From: CAVZCK01 sp963798805
GTDB lineage: Bacteria; Pseudomonadota; Alphaproteobacteria; Rhizobiales; Rhodomicrobiaceae
Reading direction: 5' to 3'
Length of the DNA stretch: 64,000 nt
Assembly (NCBI GenBank): GCA_963798805.1
Contig: CAWCVC010000008.1
Location: 248,001 to 312,000 of the forward strand
A model generated the notes under the pieces. That model had not been told where the DNA came from, searched no databases, and was given only the letters and a program-made list of their open reading frames with translations. Shown here in pieces: positions 52,987 through 61,165 of the stretch. How positions within the stretch are numbered: position 1 is the first letter of the stretch; every line of letters begins with the position of its first letter. A program made the position numbers and the translations under genes.

Positions 52987-54143
52987 TCATCGCTCAGGTG
53001 CTTCGCGGCATTGGCGATATGGGCAGCCGGATCTTCCTCGGCTGCCTGATCCTGTTCGCAGCCTTCGTGGCGGTCTCCAATCTGATGCTGCCGGAGAGTT
53101 CCGCCTTTTACGTGCCAACCTATATCGTCTCGCTGCTCGGCAAATATCTCTGCTATGCCATGCTGGCGATCGCGGTTGATCTGGTCTGGGGCTATTGCGG
53201 CATCCTCACCCTCGGCCATGCCGCCTTCTTCGCCCTCGGCGGTTATGCGATGGGCATGTATCTGATGCGCCAGATCGGCACGCGCGGCGTCTATGCCGAT
53301 CCGATCCTGCCCGACTTCATGGTGTTCCTGAATTGGAAGGCCCTGCCCTGGTACTGGTACGGCTTCGACCATTTCGCTTTCGCGCTGTTAATGGTCTTTT
53401 TGGTGCCGGGCCTGCTCGCCCTGGTGTTCGGCTGGTTCGCCTTTCGCTCGCGCGTCACCGGCGTCTATCTGTCGATCATCACCCAGGCGATGACCTATGC
53501 GCTGCTACTTGCCTTCTTCCGCAACGATATGGGCTTTGGAGGCAATAACGGCCTCACCGACTTCAAGGACATCCTCGGCTTTGACGTCCAGGCACAGGGC
53601 ACACGCGTGGCGCTGTTCGTCGTCACGGTGATCGCGCTGGCGCTGAGCTATATCATTACCCGGCTGATCGTGACCTCGACCTATGGCAAGGTGCTGATCG
53701 CCATCCGCGACGCCGAGAGCCGGACGCGCTTTCTCGGCTATCGGGTCGAGAATTATAAGCTGCTCACCTTCGTGGTCTCGGCCTGTCTCGCCGGTGCTGC
53801 CGGTGCGCTCTATGTGCCACAGGTCGGCATCATCAACCCGTCGGAATTCGCCCCCGCCAACTCCATCGAGGCGGTGGTCTGGGTCGCGGTCGGCGGGCGC
53901 GGCACGCTGACCGGTGCGGCGCTCGGCGCCGTGCTCGTCAATTTCGGCAAGACCACTTTCACCACCGGCATGCTCGCGCCCTATTGGCTGTTCGTGCTCG
54001 GTGCGCTGTTCATCGTCGTTACGCTGCTGCTGCCGAAAGGCATCGTCGGCACCCTTGCGCAATCGCTCGGCAACTGGCGTAACGGACGCAGATCACGCAA
54101 TATTGTCGAGGTGAATGACGGCCTCGCTCAGGCGGCGGAGTGA
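52983..54143 (+). CDS. urtC: urea ABC transporter permease UrtC
   Basis: From ATG 52983, overlapping urtB, the protein has 386 residues. LivM-type permease with MLAIAVDLVWGYCGILTLGHAAFFALGGYAMGMYLM as the conserved N-terminal block, FRNDMGFGGNNGLTDFKDILGF, and the EAA-like coupling loop VLIAIRDAESRTRFLGYRVENYKLL. UrtB and UrtC form the pore. The N-terminal periplasmic region contains ADPILPDFMVFLNWKALPWYWYGFDHF, common to UrtC. Confidence 0.92.
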   Translation: MIIAQVLRGIGDMGSRIFLGCLILFAAFVAVSNLMLPESSAFYVPTYIVSLLGKYLCYAMLAIAVDLVWGYCGILTLGHAAFFALGGYAMGMYLMRQIGTRGVYADPILPDFMVFLNWKALPWYWYGFDHFAFALLMVFLVPGLLALVFGWFAFRSRVTGVYLSIITQAMTYALLLAFFRNDMGFGGNNGLTDFKDILGFDVQAQGTRVALFVVTVIALALSYIITRLIVTSTYGKVLIAIRDAESRTRFLGYRVENYKLLTFVVSACLAGAAGALYVPQVGIINPSEFAPANSIEAVVWVAVGGRGTLTGAALGAVLVNFGKTTFTTGMLAPYWLFVLGALFIVVTLLLPKGIVGTLAQSLGNWRNGRRSRNIVEVNDGLAQAAE

Positions 54144-54147
54144 TTCG

Positions 54148-54903
54148 ATGACGAGCCATGCGGTCACGAATCAGATCCTCTATCTCGACGACGTTACGGT
54201 CTCCTTCGACGGCTTCAAGGCGCTTAACGCCTTGTCGCTCGTGGTCGAGCCGGGCGAGATGCGCGCTATCATCGGCCCGAACGGCGCCGGCAAGACCACG
54301 ATGATGGACGTCATCACCGGCAAGACGCGCCCCGACACTGGCACGGCGTTGTTCGACGGCACTTACGATCTCACCACCCTCGACGAGGCGGAGATCGCCG
54401 AGCTGGGCATTGGCCGCAAATTTCAGCGTCCGACCGTGTTCGAGTTTCACACGGTCGCAGACAATATCCGGCTCGCCTTGGCAGGGCCGCGCACGACGCT
54501 CTCGGCCCTGTTCGGCGATTGCAACCGCATTACCTCGGAGCGGATCGACGAGATCTTGGCTCGGGTGCGGCTCCTTGATCAGCGCGACCGCATCGCCGGC
54601 GAGCTGAGCCATGGCCAGAAGCAATGGCTGGAGATCGGCATGCTCCTGGCGCAGGACCCCAAGCTGCTGCTCGTCGACGAGCCGGTCGCGGGCATGACCG
54701 ATGCCGAGACCGAAAGCACGGCGGCGCTCTTGCGCGAAATCGCCAAGTCGCATTCGGTGATCGTGGTCGAGCACGACATGGCCTTCGTGCGTGCGCTCGG
54801 CGTCAAGGTCACCTGCCTGCATGAGGGCTCCGTGCTCGCCGAGGGCTCGATCGACAGCGTCTCGGCGAACGAGCGGGTCGTTGAAGTTTATTTGGGGCGG
54901 TGA
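54148..54903 (+). CDS. urtD: urea ABC transporter ATPase UrtD
   Basis: Start ATG 54148 gives 251 residues. LivG-type ATPase: IGPNGAGKTTMMDVITGKTRPDTG, GRKFQRPTVFEFHTVADNIRLAL, signature LSHGQKQWLEIGMLLAQDPKLLLVDEPVAGMTDAET and VIVVEHDMAFVRALG. The LSHGQKQW signature is specific to UrtD. It acts with UrtE on the UrtBC pore. The gap after it to urtE contains a REP-like inverted repeat. Confidence 0.92.
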   Translation: MTSHAVTNQILYLDDVTVSFDGFKALNALSLVVEPGEMRAIIGPNGAGKTTMMDVITGKTRPDTGTALFDGTYDLTTLDEAEIAELGIGRKFQRPTVFEFHTVADNIRLALAGPRTTLSALFGDCNRITSERIDEILARVRLLDQRDRIAGELSHGQKQWLEIGMLLAQDPKLLLVDEPVAGMTDAETESTAALLREIAKSHSVIVVEHDMAFVRALGVKVTCLHEGSVLAEGSIDSVSANERVVEVYLGR

Positions 54904-54938
54904 GTGATGGGAGCGGTATCTGCCTCCCCGCTCCTAGC

Positions 54939-55017
54939 CGAAATCCCCGCGAAAGCGGGGATCTGGTTTACTTTTGTGGTCCGGGCCAACCGGATCCCCG
55001 CTTTCGCGGGGATTTCG
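54939..55017. repeat. REP/BIME-like pair of palindromes between urtD and urtE
   Basis: The 25-bp arm at 54939-54963 is repeated in perfect inversion at 54993-55017. Each arm is itself a hairpin: atccccgc, tetraloop gaaa (or tttc), gcggggat. The arms are 29 bp apart. This ATCCCCGC-GAAA-GCGGGGAT unit is known as a widely dispersed palindrome in alphaproteobacteria. It could stabilise upstream mRNA or terminate partially. Confidence 0.75.
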
Positions 55018-55040
55018 CAAGAGCCGCGAAGGATTGGTGC

Positions 55041-55730
55041 ATGCTAACAGTCGAAAAAATCGACCTCCATTACGGCGCGGCGCAGGCTCTGCGCGGCATT
55101 TCGCTGGAAGCACGGCCGGGCAAGGTCACCTGCGTGCTTGGCCGGAACGGTGTCGGCAAGACCAGCCTGTTGCGTGCCATTGTCGGCCAGCGCTCGATCA
55201 GCGCCGGCGCCATCCGCTGGAACGGGCAGGACATCTCCAAGCTGCCGTCGTATGAGCGCGCCCGCATGGGGATCGGCATCGTGCCGCAGGGCCGCGAGAT
55301 CTTCCCGCTGCTGACGGTGCGGGAAAATCTGGAGACTGCTTACGCTGCCGCTCCCGAGCGGTCGCTCCCCAGCGAAATTTTCGAGCTGTTCCCGGTGCTG
55401 CGCGAGATGCTCGGCCGACGCGGCGGCGACCTTTCCGGCGGCCAGCAGCAGCAGCTTGCCATCGGTCGCGCCATGGTAATGCGCCCTAAGCTCCTCGTCC
55501 TCGACGAGCCGACCGAAGGCATCCAGCCATCGATCATCAAAGACATCGGCCGCGCCATCACCTACTTGCGCGACAAGGGCGAGATGGCCATCGTCCTGGT
55601 CGAGCAATATTTCGAATTTGCGCGCGATCTTGCCGATGTCTACGCTGTCATGGATCGCGGGCAGATCGTGCTGTCCGGAACACGGAGCGAGATGAACGAG
55701 GCCAATGTTCGCAACGCGCTCGCCATCTGA
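55041..55730 (+). CDS. urtE: urea ABC transporter ATPase UrtE
   Basis: Start ATG 55041 gives 229 residues; the frame is open further upstream, but that part is the palindromic repeat. LivF-type ATPase: LGRNGVGKTSLLRAIVGQ, GIVPQGREIFPLLTVRENLETAY, LSGGQQQQLAIGRAMVMRPKLLVLDEPTEGIQPSII and VLVEQYFEFARDLAD. The GRNGVGKT and EGIQPSII forms are typical of UrtE. It overlaps ureD by 26 bp, tying uptake to urease expression. Confidence 0.92.
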   Translation: MLTVEKIDLHYGAAQALRGISLEARPGKVTCVLGRNGVGKTSLLRAIVGQRSISAGAIRWNGQDISKLPSYERARMGIGIVPQGREIFPLLTVRENLETAYAAAPERSLPSEIFELFPVLREMLGRRGGDLSGGQQQQLAIGRAMVMRPKLLVLDEPTEGIQPSIIKDIGRAITYLRDKGEMAIVLVEQYFEFARDLADVYAVMDRGQIVLSGTRSEMNEANVRNALAI

Positions 55731-56556
55731 GAGTTCGGCTGACGGCGCAAGCCTGCTCCCCGTCCGCGTGGCCGGCGGCGTCTACCTGCGTATCGCCGCA
55801 CGCAAGGGGCGCAGCCATATCGCCGATCTCTACGAGCGCGACGGCTATAAGGTCCGCTTTCCGCGCGGCACGGCTCATCCGGAAGCGGTGATCATCAATA
55901 CCGGCGGCGGCCTCGCCGGCGGCGATGCGGTGCACCAGCATATCATTATCGGCGATGGGGCCGAAGCCACCGTGACCACCCAAGCTTCGGAGCGGGTCTA
56001 TCGTGCGCTCGGTGACAGTGAGACCATGGTCGATGTTGGACTGTCGATGGCGGAGGGCTCAAGTCTGAGGTGGGTGCCGCAGGAAACGATCCTGTTCGAC
56101 GCCGCGCGGCTGCGTCGTTCGATCGATCTGGAGATGGCGGCTTCGGCCAGACTGCTGCTTCTCGAAACGATCATTTTCGGCCGCACAGCGATGGGCGAAA
56201 CGGTGCGGACAGGCTTTCTCCGCGACCGCTGGCGCGTCCGGCGCGGCGGCAAGCTGATTTTCGCGGAAACCGTTCGCCTGGACGGCGCGATTGCCGAGAC
56301 GCTCGCCGCCATACCCATTGCCGGCGGCGCTCACATCGTATCGACGCTGCTCGTGGTGCGCCGCGATGCCGAGGATCTGCTCGCACCGGTGCGGAGCGTG
56401 CTTGCAGACGTGGCATACGAAGCCGGCGCCAGCGCCTGGAACGGCCTTATGGTGGTGCGGGCGCTCGGACGATCGAGCGAAAACCTGCGGCGCATGCTGG
56501 GACGCGTCGTCCCCCTAATATCGGGTGCACCGCTGCCGCGAGTCTGGCAGACATAG
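55705..56556 (+). CDS. ureD: urease accessory protein UreD
   Basis: A 283-residue UreD/UreH. Family blocks: VRFPRGTAHPEAVIINTGGGLAGGDAVHQHI, TTQASERVYRA, LRWVPQETILFDAARLRRSIDLEM and ETIIFGRTAMGETVRTGFLRDRWRVRRGGKLIFAE. UreD forms the scaffold complex with UreF and UreG that inserts nickel into apo-urease. It overlaps urtE at its start and lies 36 bp before ureA. Confidence 0.9.
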   Translation: MFATRSPSESSADGASLLPVRVAGGVYLRIAARKGRSHIADLYERDGYKVRFPRGTAHPEAVIINTGGGLAGGDAVHQHIIIGDGAEATVTTQASERVYRALGDSETMVDVGLSMAEGSSLRWVPQETILFDAARLRRSIDLEMAASARLLLLETIIFGRTAMGETVRTGFLRDRWRVRRGGKLIFAETVRLDGAIAETLAAIPIAGGAHIVSTLLVVRRDAEDLLAPVRSVLADVAYEAGASAWNGLMVVRALGRSSENLRRMLGRVVPLISGAPLPRVWQT

Positions 56557-56592
56557 GCGCAGCCTCAGCAGAGCCAAGGCGAGGGAACGACA

Positions 56593-56895
56593 GTGAATCT
56601 GACACCGAGAGAAAAAGACAAGCTGCTGATCTCGATAGCGGCGATAGTCGCCCGGCGGCGGCTGGAGCGCGGCGTCAAGCTCAACCATCCGGAAGCCATC
56701 GCGCTGATCACCGATTTCGTCGTCGAGGGCGCGCGGGACGGCCGCTCGGTCGCCGAGCTGATGCAGGCCGGCGCGCAAGTGATCAGCCGCGATCAGGTCA
56801 TGGAAGGCGTCGCCGAGATGATCCACGATGTCCAGGTCGAGGCAACCTTTCCCGATGGCACAAAGCTCGTCACGGTGCACAATCCGATCCACTAG
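56593..56895 (+). CDS. ureA: urease gamma subunit
   Basis: GTG start after GAGGGA; 100 residues. Urease gamma opening NLTPREKDKLLISIAAIVARRRLERGVKLNHPEAIALI, then GARDGRSVAELMQAG and the ending FPDGTKLVTVHNPIH. It forms the (alpha beta gamma)3 enzyme with UreB and UreC. The stop codon TAG is made of the TA target at 56893-56894 and the first G of the inserted IS630 element. The intact pre-insertion sequence would also have read TAG. Confidence 0.92.
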   Translation: MNLTPREKDKLLISIAAIVARRRLERGVKLNHPEAIALITDFVVEGARDGRSVAELMQAGAQVISRDQVMEGVAEMIHDVQVEATFPDGTKLVTVHNPIH

Positions 56896-58032
56896 TGCAC
56901 TGACTCATTCAGATGGTGCAGGCAGGCGCTTGAGTTTGCCGAAAATTTCTTTGGCGGATTTCGTCCAGACAAAGGGCTTGGGGTGACCGTTGTGATCGCG
57001 GATGTAGCGGCGGATGGCATCTTCCAATTCGGCGACGGATTTGAAGACGCCGCGACGGATGCGCCTTCGGGTGATGACTGAGAAGAAGCCCTCGACGGCG
57101 TTGAGCCAGGATGCGGATGTGGGCGTGAAGTGGAAGACCCAGCGCGGATTGTCGGCCAGCCATTGCTTGACCTTGGGATGCTTGTGGGTGGCGTAATTGT
57201 CGAGGATGGCATGGATGACCTTTCCCGCCGGAACGGCGCGTTCCACCGCATTGAGGAACTTGATAAACTCCTGATGCCGGTGCTTTTGCATGCAACGCCC
57301 CAACACGGTGCCATCGAGAATATTGAGCGCGGCGAACAGGGTGGTGGTGCCATTCCGCTTATAATCGTGGGTCATGGTTGCGCATTTGCCGGGCTTCAGC
57401 GGAAGGCCGGGTTGCGTGCGATCGAGCGCCTGAATCTGGCTTTTCTCATCGATGGACAGCACCACGGCATGACAGGGCGGCTCCATGTACAGGCCGACGA
57501 CATCCTCCACTTTCGCGGCAAAGGCGGGATCGTTGGACATCTTGAAGGTGCGTAAGCGGTGAGGTTGAAGGCGATGCCCATCCCAGATGCGTTGCACCGT
57601 CCGCAAGCTGACGCCGACAGCCTTGGCGACCGCCCGGCCGGTCCAATGCGTCGCGTTATGGGGTGGCTCGGAGCATGGCAGCGCCAGCACCCTGGCCACG
57701 GTCTCCAACTGAACAGGGGCTTTGCCCGGCTTGCGCGTCTTGTCCCGCAAGAGGCCATCCACCCCTTGCTCGGCATATCGCAACTGCCAGCGCCACACCG
57801 CCGGGCGACTGCCACCGATCTGCCTCGCCACCTCCAGAACGGGCAGCCTGTCTGCCGAAAGAAGAACGATCCGTGCCCGCTGGACGTGCTTCTGCGCGCT
57901 GTTGCGATCCTCAATAACCGCCGCCAAACGCGCGCGGTCCTCAGAGGCGATGATGATGCTGACGGTTTGTGCCATATCAGCAAAATCGCACGAACTAGGC
58001 CGCGTGTAAATCCTCTGTTTGCGTCAGTGCAC
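56895..58032 (-). mobile_element. IS630-family insertion sequence within the urease operon
   Basis: A 1138-bp element with 10-bp perfect terminal inverted repeats (gtgcactgac at 56895, gtcagtgcac ending 58032) and a TA on each side (56893-56894 and 58033-58034), the TA target duplication of IS630/mariner elements. It carries one transposase gene. It separates ureA from ureB. The stop codon of ureA and the ribosome site AGGAAGG of ureB are both preserved. Confidence 0.9.
56905..57975 (-). CDS. IS630-family transposase
   Basis: A 356-residue transposase. The N-terminus has helix-turn-helix segments (LEVARQIGGSRPAVWRWQLRYAEQGVDGLLRD) and AVGVSLRTVQRIWDGHRL. The DDE catalytic core has LSIDEKSQIQALDRTQPGLP (first Asp), VIHAILDNYATHKHPKVKQWL (second Asp) and ASWLNAVEGFFSVITRRRIRRG (Glu). 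It is transcribed against the urease operon, which may give antisense or polar effects. Appears intact and full length. Confidence 0.92.
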   Translation of the reverse strand: MAQTVSIIIASEDRARLAAVIEDRNSAQKHVQRARIVLLSADRLPVLEVARQIGGSRPAVWRWQLRYAEQGVDGLLRDKTRKPGKAPVQLETVARVLALPCSEPPHNATHWTGRAVAKAVGVSLRTVQRIWDGHRLQPHRLRTFKMSNDPAFAAKVEDVVGLYMEPPCHAVVLSIDEKSQIQALDRTQPGLPLKPGKCATMTHDYKRNGTTTLFAALNILDGTVLGRCMQKHRHQEFIKFLNAVERAVPAGKVIHAILDNYATHKHPKVKQWLADNPRWVFHFTPTSASWLNAVEGFFSVITRRRIRRGVFKSVAELEDAIRRYIRDHNGHPKPFVWTKSAKEIFGKLKRLPAPSE

Positions 58033-58046
58033 TAGGAAGGCAGTCG

Positions 58047-58352
58047 ATGATCCCTGGAGAATACATCGTTCAGGATGGCGAGTTGGAGCTGAATGCCGGC
58101 CGGAAGGCCATTTCGGTCGAGGTGGCGAATACCGGCGACCGGCCGGTGCAGGTCGGCAGCCACTATCATTTCTACGAGACCAACCCGGCCCTCGCTTTCG
58201 ACCGCGAGCGGACGCGCGGCTTCCGTCTCGACATCCCGGCCGGCACCGCTGTGCGCTTTGAGCCGGGCCAGACACGCACGGTGACGCTCGTCGAAATCGC
58301 GGGGGCGAGGACGATCTACGGCTTCCGCCAGCAGGTGATGGGTAAGCTATGA
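58047..58352 (+). CDS. ureB: urease beta subunit
   Basis: A 101-residue UreB opening MIPGEYIVQDGELELNAGRKAISVEVANTGDRPVQVGSHYHFYETNPAL, then RLDIPAGTAVRFEPGQTRTVTLVEIAG. The AGGAAGG ribosome site, immediately after the right end of the IS630 element, is retained, so translation is intact if transcription passes the element. It overlaps the HD hydrolase gene by 4 bp. Confidence 0.92.
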   Translation: MIPGEYIVQDGELELNAGRKAISVEVANTGDRPVQVGSHYHFYETNPALAFDRERTRGFRLDIPAGTAVRFEPGQTRTVTLVEIAGARTIYGFRQQVMGKL

Positions 58353-58933
58353 TGAGGGCCGAGGACAACAACGCCGGATCGGAGGCCGGCATCCTCCTTG
58401 TCGCCAGGGCGGCCGATTTCGCCGCCCGCGCCCATGTCACACAAAGACGTAAAGGGGCGGCGCAGGAGCCTTATGTCAACCATCTCGCCGAGGTGGCTCT
58501 GTTGCTCGCCGAAGCGACGGAAGGGGCGGACGCCGAGCTGGTCGCCGCGGGCTGGCTGCACGACACACTTGAGGACACCGAGGCAGAACGCGAGGAGCTT
58601 GAGGCGCTTTTCGGCACGGGGGTCGCCTCGATCGTCGCCGAAGTCACCGACGACAAGTCGCTGCCGAAGGCTGAGCGCAAGCGGCTCCAGGTCGAAACCG
58701 CGCCGAAGAAAAGCATCAAAGCCCGTATGCTGAAGATTGCCGACAAGACGAGCAATCTGCGCACTCTGTCGATCAGCCCGCCGAGAGGCTGGGATCTGGA
58801 GCGTCGCAAGGAGTATATCGATTGGGCCGAGGCGGTGGTCGCCGGCTGCCGCGGGCTTAACGAATATCTCGAACGGGCCTTCGACGAGGCGGTCGGCAAT
58901 GCGCGTGCGGCGGTGGCAAGCGCGGAACAATAG
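58349..58933 (+). CDS. Mesh1-like HD-domain hydrolase in the urease operon
   Basis: A 194-residue single HD domain. All catalytic residues of Mesh1/SpoT-type ppGpp hydrolases are visible: Arg in TQRRKG, His45 in EPYVNHLAEVA, His71-Asp72 and Glu75-Asp76 in WLHDTLEDTE, and Asp132 and Asn136 in KIADKTSNLRTL. Small proteins of this kind hydrolyse (p)ppGpp or NADPH. Its start overlaps ureB (ATGA) and its stop lies 11 bp before ureC, which is unusual and suggests co-regulation with nitrogen status. Substrate is inferred from family only. Confidence 0.82.
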   Translation: MMRAEDNNAGSEAGILLVARAADFAARAHVTQRRKGAAQEPYVNHLAEVALLLAEATEGADAELVAAGWLHDTLEDTEAEREELEALFGTGVASIVAEVTDDKSLPKAERKRLQVETAPKKSIKARMLKIADKTSNLRTLSISPPRGWDLERRKEYIDWAEAVVAGCRGLNEYLERAFDEAVGNARAAVASAEQ

Positions 58934-58944
58934 AGGGGTTTGTC

Positions 58945-60660
58945 ATGCCAGCAAAAATCTCCCGCGCCGCCTATGCCGACATGTTCGGCCCCACCACGGG
59001 CGACAAGGTCCGCCTGGCCGATACGGAGCTGTTCATCGAGGTCGAGCGCGATCTGACCACCTATGGCGAGGAGGTGAAGTTCGGCGGCGGCAAGGTCATC
59101 CGCGACGGCATGGGCCAGAGCCAGGTGACGCGGGCGGATGGTGCGGTCGACACGGTGATCACCAATGCGCTGATCGTCGATGCGGTCACCGGCATCATCA
59201 AAGCCGATATCGGGCTGAAGGACGGGCGCATCTCGGCCATCGGCAAGGCCGGCAATCCGGACATCCAGCCGGGTGTGACCATCATTGTCGGTCCGGGCAC
59301 GGAGGTTATCGCCGGCGAGGGCAAGATCCTCACCGCTGGCGGTTTCGACGCGCACATCCATTTCATCTGCCCGCAGCAGATCGAGGAGGCGCTCATGGCG
59401 GGCCTCACGACGATGCTCGGGGGTGGCACCGGCCCAGCGACCGGCACCAACGCCACCACCTGCACGCCTGGCCCGTGGCATATCGACATGATGATCCGCG
59501 CGGCCGACGCCTTTCCGATGAATCTCGCCTTCGCCGGCAAGGGCAATGCTAGCCTCCCCGCCGCGCTCATCGAGCAGATCAAGGCCGGCGCCTGCGCGCT
59601 GAAGCTGCATGAGGACTGGGGCACGACGCCGGCCGCCATCGACAATTGCCTCGCCGTCGCCGACGATCACGACATTCAGGTGATGATTCACACCGACACG
59701 CTGAATGAAAGCGGCTTCGTTGAGGACACCATCGCCGCCTTCAAGGGCCGCACCATTCACGCCTTCCACACCGAGGGCGCGGGCGGCGGCCACGCACCGG
59801 ACATCATCCGCGTGGCTGGCCTGCCGAACGTGCTGCCGTCTTCGACCAACCCGACCCGTCCGTTCACGGTCAATACCATCGACGAGCATCTCGACATGCT
59901 GATGGTCTGCCACCATCTCGATCCGTCGATCCCGGAAGACCTTGCTTTCGCCGAAAGCCGCATCCGCAAAGAGACAATTGCCGCCGAGGACATCCTGCAC
60001 GACATCGGCGCGCTGTCGATGATCTCATCTGACAGCCAGGCCATGGGCCGCATCGGCGAGGTGATCATCCGTACCTGGCAGACGGCGCATAAGATGAAGC
60101 TCCAGCGAGGGGCGCTGCCCGAGGATGCCGGCAAGGGCAACGACAATATGCGCGTCAGGCGCTACATCGCCAAATACACCATCAACCCGGCGATCACCCA
60201 CGGCATGTCGAGGCATATCGGCTCGGTCGAGGTCGGCAAGCTCGCCGATCTGGTGTTGTGGTCGCCGGCCTTTTTCGGTGTCAAACCGGATATGGTCATC
60301 AAGGGGGGCGCCATCGCCGCGGCGGCGATGGGCGACCCGAACGCTTCGATCCCGACGCCGCAGCCCGTGCATTACCGCCCGATGTTCGGCGCCTATGGGA
60401 GCGCGCTCTGCGCCACCTCGTTGACCTTTGTCTCGCAGGCGGCGCTCGATGCCGGGCTCGCGGAAAAGGAGGGGCTTGGGAAGGAGCTGATCGCCGTGGA
60501 GAACACGCGCCGGATCTCCAAGTCCGACATGGTGCACAATAGCGCCACACCGGATATCAAGGTCGATCCCGAGACCTATGAGGTGACGGCCGACGGCCAG
60601 CTCCTCGTCTGCGAGCCGGCGACGGTGCTGCCCATGGCGCAGCGCTATTTTCTGTTTTGA
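58945..60660 (+). CDS. ureC: urease alpha subunit
   Basis: A 571-residue catalytic subunit. Nickel ligands are all present: His137 and His139 (FDAHIHF), the carbamylated Lys220 (CALKLHEDWG), His249 (VMIHTDT), His275 (IHAFHTEGAGGGH) and Asp363 (ISSDSQAMGR). The flexible catalytic flap has VCHHLDP with Cys322 and His323. It hydrolyses urea to ammonia and carbamate. Its neighbours are the HD hydrolase and ureE (12-bp scale gap). Confidence 0.95.
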   Translation: MPAKISRAAYADMFGPTTGDKVRLADTELFIEVERDLTTYGEEVKFGGGKVIRDGMGQSQVTRADGAVDTVITNALIVDAVTGIIKADIGLKDGRISAIGKAGNPDIQPGVTIIVGPGTEVIAGEGKILTAGGFDAHIHFICPQQIEEALMAGLTTMLGGGTGPATGTNATTCTPGPWHIDMMIRAADAFPMNLAFAGKGNASLPAALIEQIKAGACALKLHEDWGTTPAAIDNCLAVADDHDIQVMIHTDTLNESGFVEDTIAAFKGRTIHAFHTEGAGGGHAPDIIRVAGLPNVLPSSTNPTRPFTVNTIDEHLDMLMVCHHLDPSIPEDLAFAESRIRKETIAAEDILHDIGALSMISSDSQAMGRIGEVIIRTWQTAHKMKLQRGALPEDAGKGNDNMRVRRYIAKYTINPAITHGMSRHIGSVEVGKLADLVLWSPAFFGVKPDMVIKGGAIAAAAMGDPNASIPTPQPVHYRPMFGAYGSALCATSLTFVSQAALDAGLAEKEGLGKELIAVENTRRISKSDMVHNSATPDIKVDPETYEVTADGQLLVCEPATVLPMAQRYFLF

Positions 60661-60668
60661 GGCTCGCC

Positions 60669-61163
60669 ATGCTGCGCGCAACCGCTGTTACCTCCGGGCC
60701 GGGACCGGCACCATTCGACATCGTCGTCCTCACCCACGATGAGCGCCATCTGCGCCGCAAGGTGCTGACGCTGCAGCATGGCGATCAGCTGCTCGTCGAT
60801 CTACCCGAGCCGGTTATGCTCGCTCATGGCGACCGGCTGGTTCTTGAGGACGGCCGCCATGCCGAGGTGATTGCGGCGGAGGAAGCGCTTTTGGAAGTCC
60901 GCGCCAACGATGCCGCAGCGCTGCTAGCCCTCGCCTGGCATATCGGCAACCGGCATTTGCCGGCGCAGATCGAGCCGGACCGCATCCTGATCGAGCGCGA
61001 CCATGTGATCGAGGCGATGCTGCGCGGCCTGGGCGCATCGGTGCGCGAGGTCTCAGAGCCGTTCCAGCCGGTGCGGGGCGCCTATCACGGCCATGCGCAT
61101 AGCCATAACCATCATGGTCATGATCATGGCGCGCATCATCACCATCATAAGCACGACGACTGA
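60669..61163 (+). CDS. ureE: urease accessory nickel metallochaperone UreE
   Basis: Start ATG 60669 gives 164 residues (TTG 60657 overlapping the ureC stop is possible). N-terminal peptide-binding domain (FDIVVLTHDERHLRRKVLTLQHGDQLLVDLP), the central VLEDGRHAEVIAAEEALLEVRA, the metal-binding domain LAWHIGNRHLPAQIEPDRILIERDHVIEAMLRGLGA, and a C-terminal His tail of about 25 residues (HSHNHHGHDHGAHHHHHKH). UreE carries nickel to the UreDFG-urease complex. Confidence 0.92.
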   Translation: MLRATAVTSGPGPAPFDIVVLTHDERHLRRKVLTLQHGDQLLVDLPEPVMLAHGDRLVLEDGRHAEVIAAEEALLEVRANDAAALLALAWHIGNRHLPAQIEPDRILIERDHVIEAMLRGLGASVREVSEPFQPVRGAYHGHAHSHNHHGHDHGAHHHHHKHDD

Positions 61164-61165
61164 TC

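Noticed and set aside
54900..55040. N-terminal extension of UrtE
   Set aside because: The open frame there is the REP-like inverted repeat, and the ABC domain starts at the internal ATG 55041.
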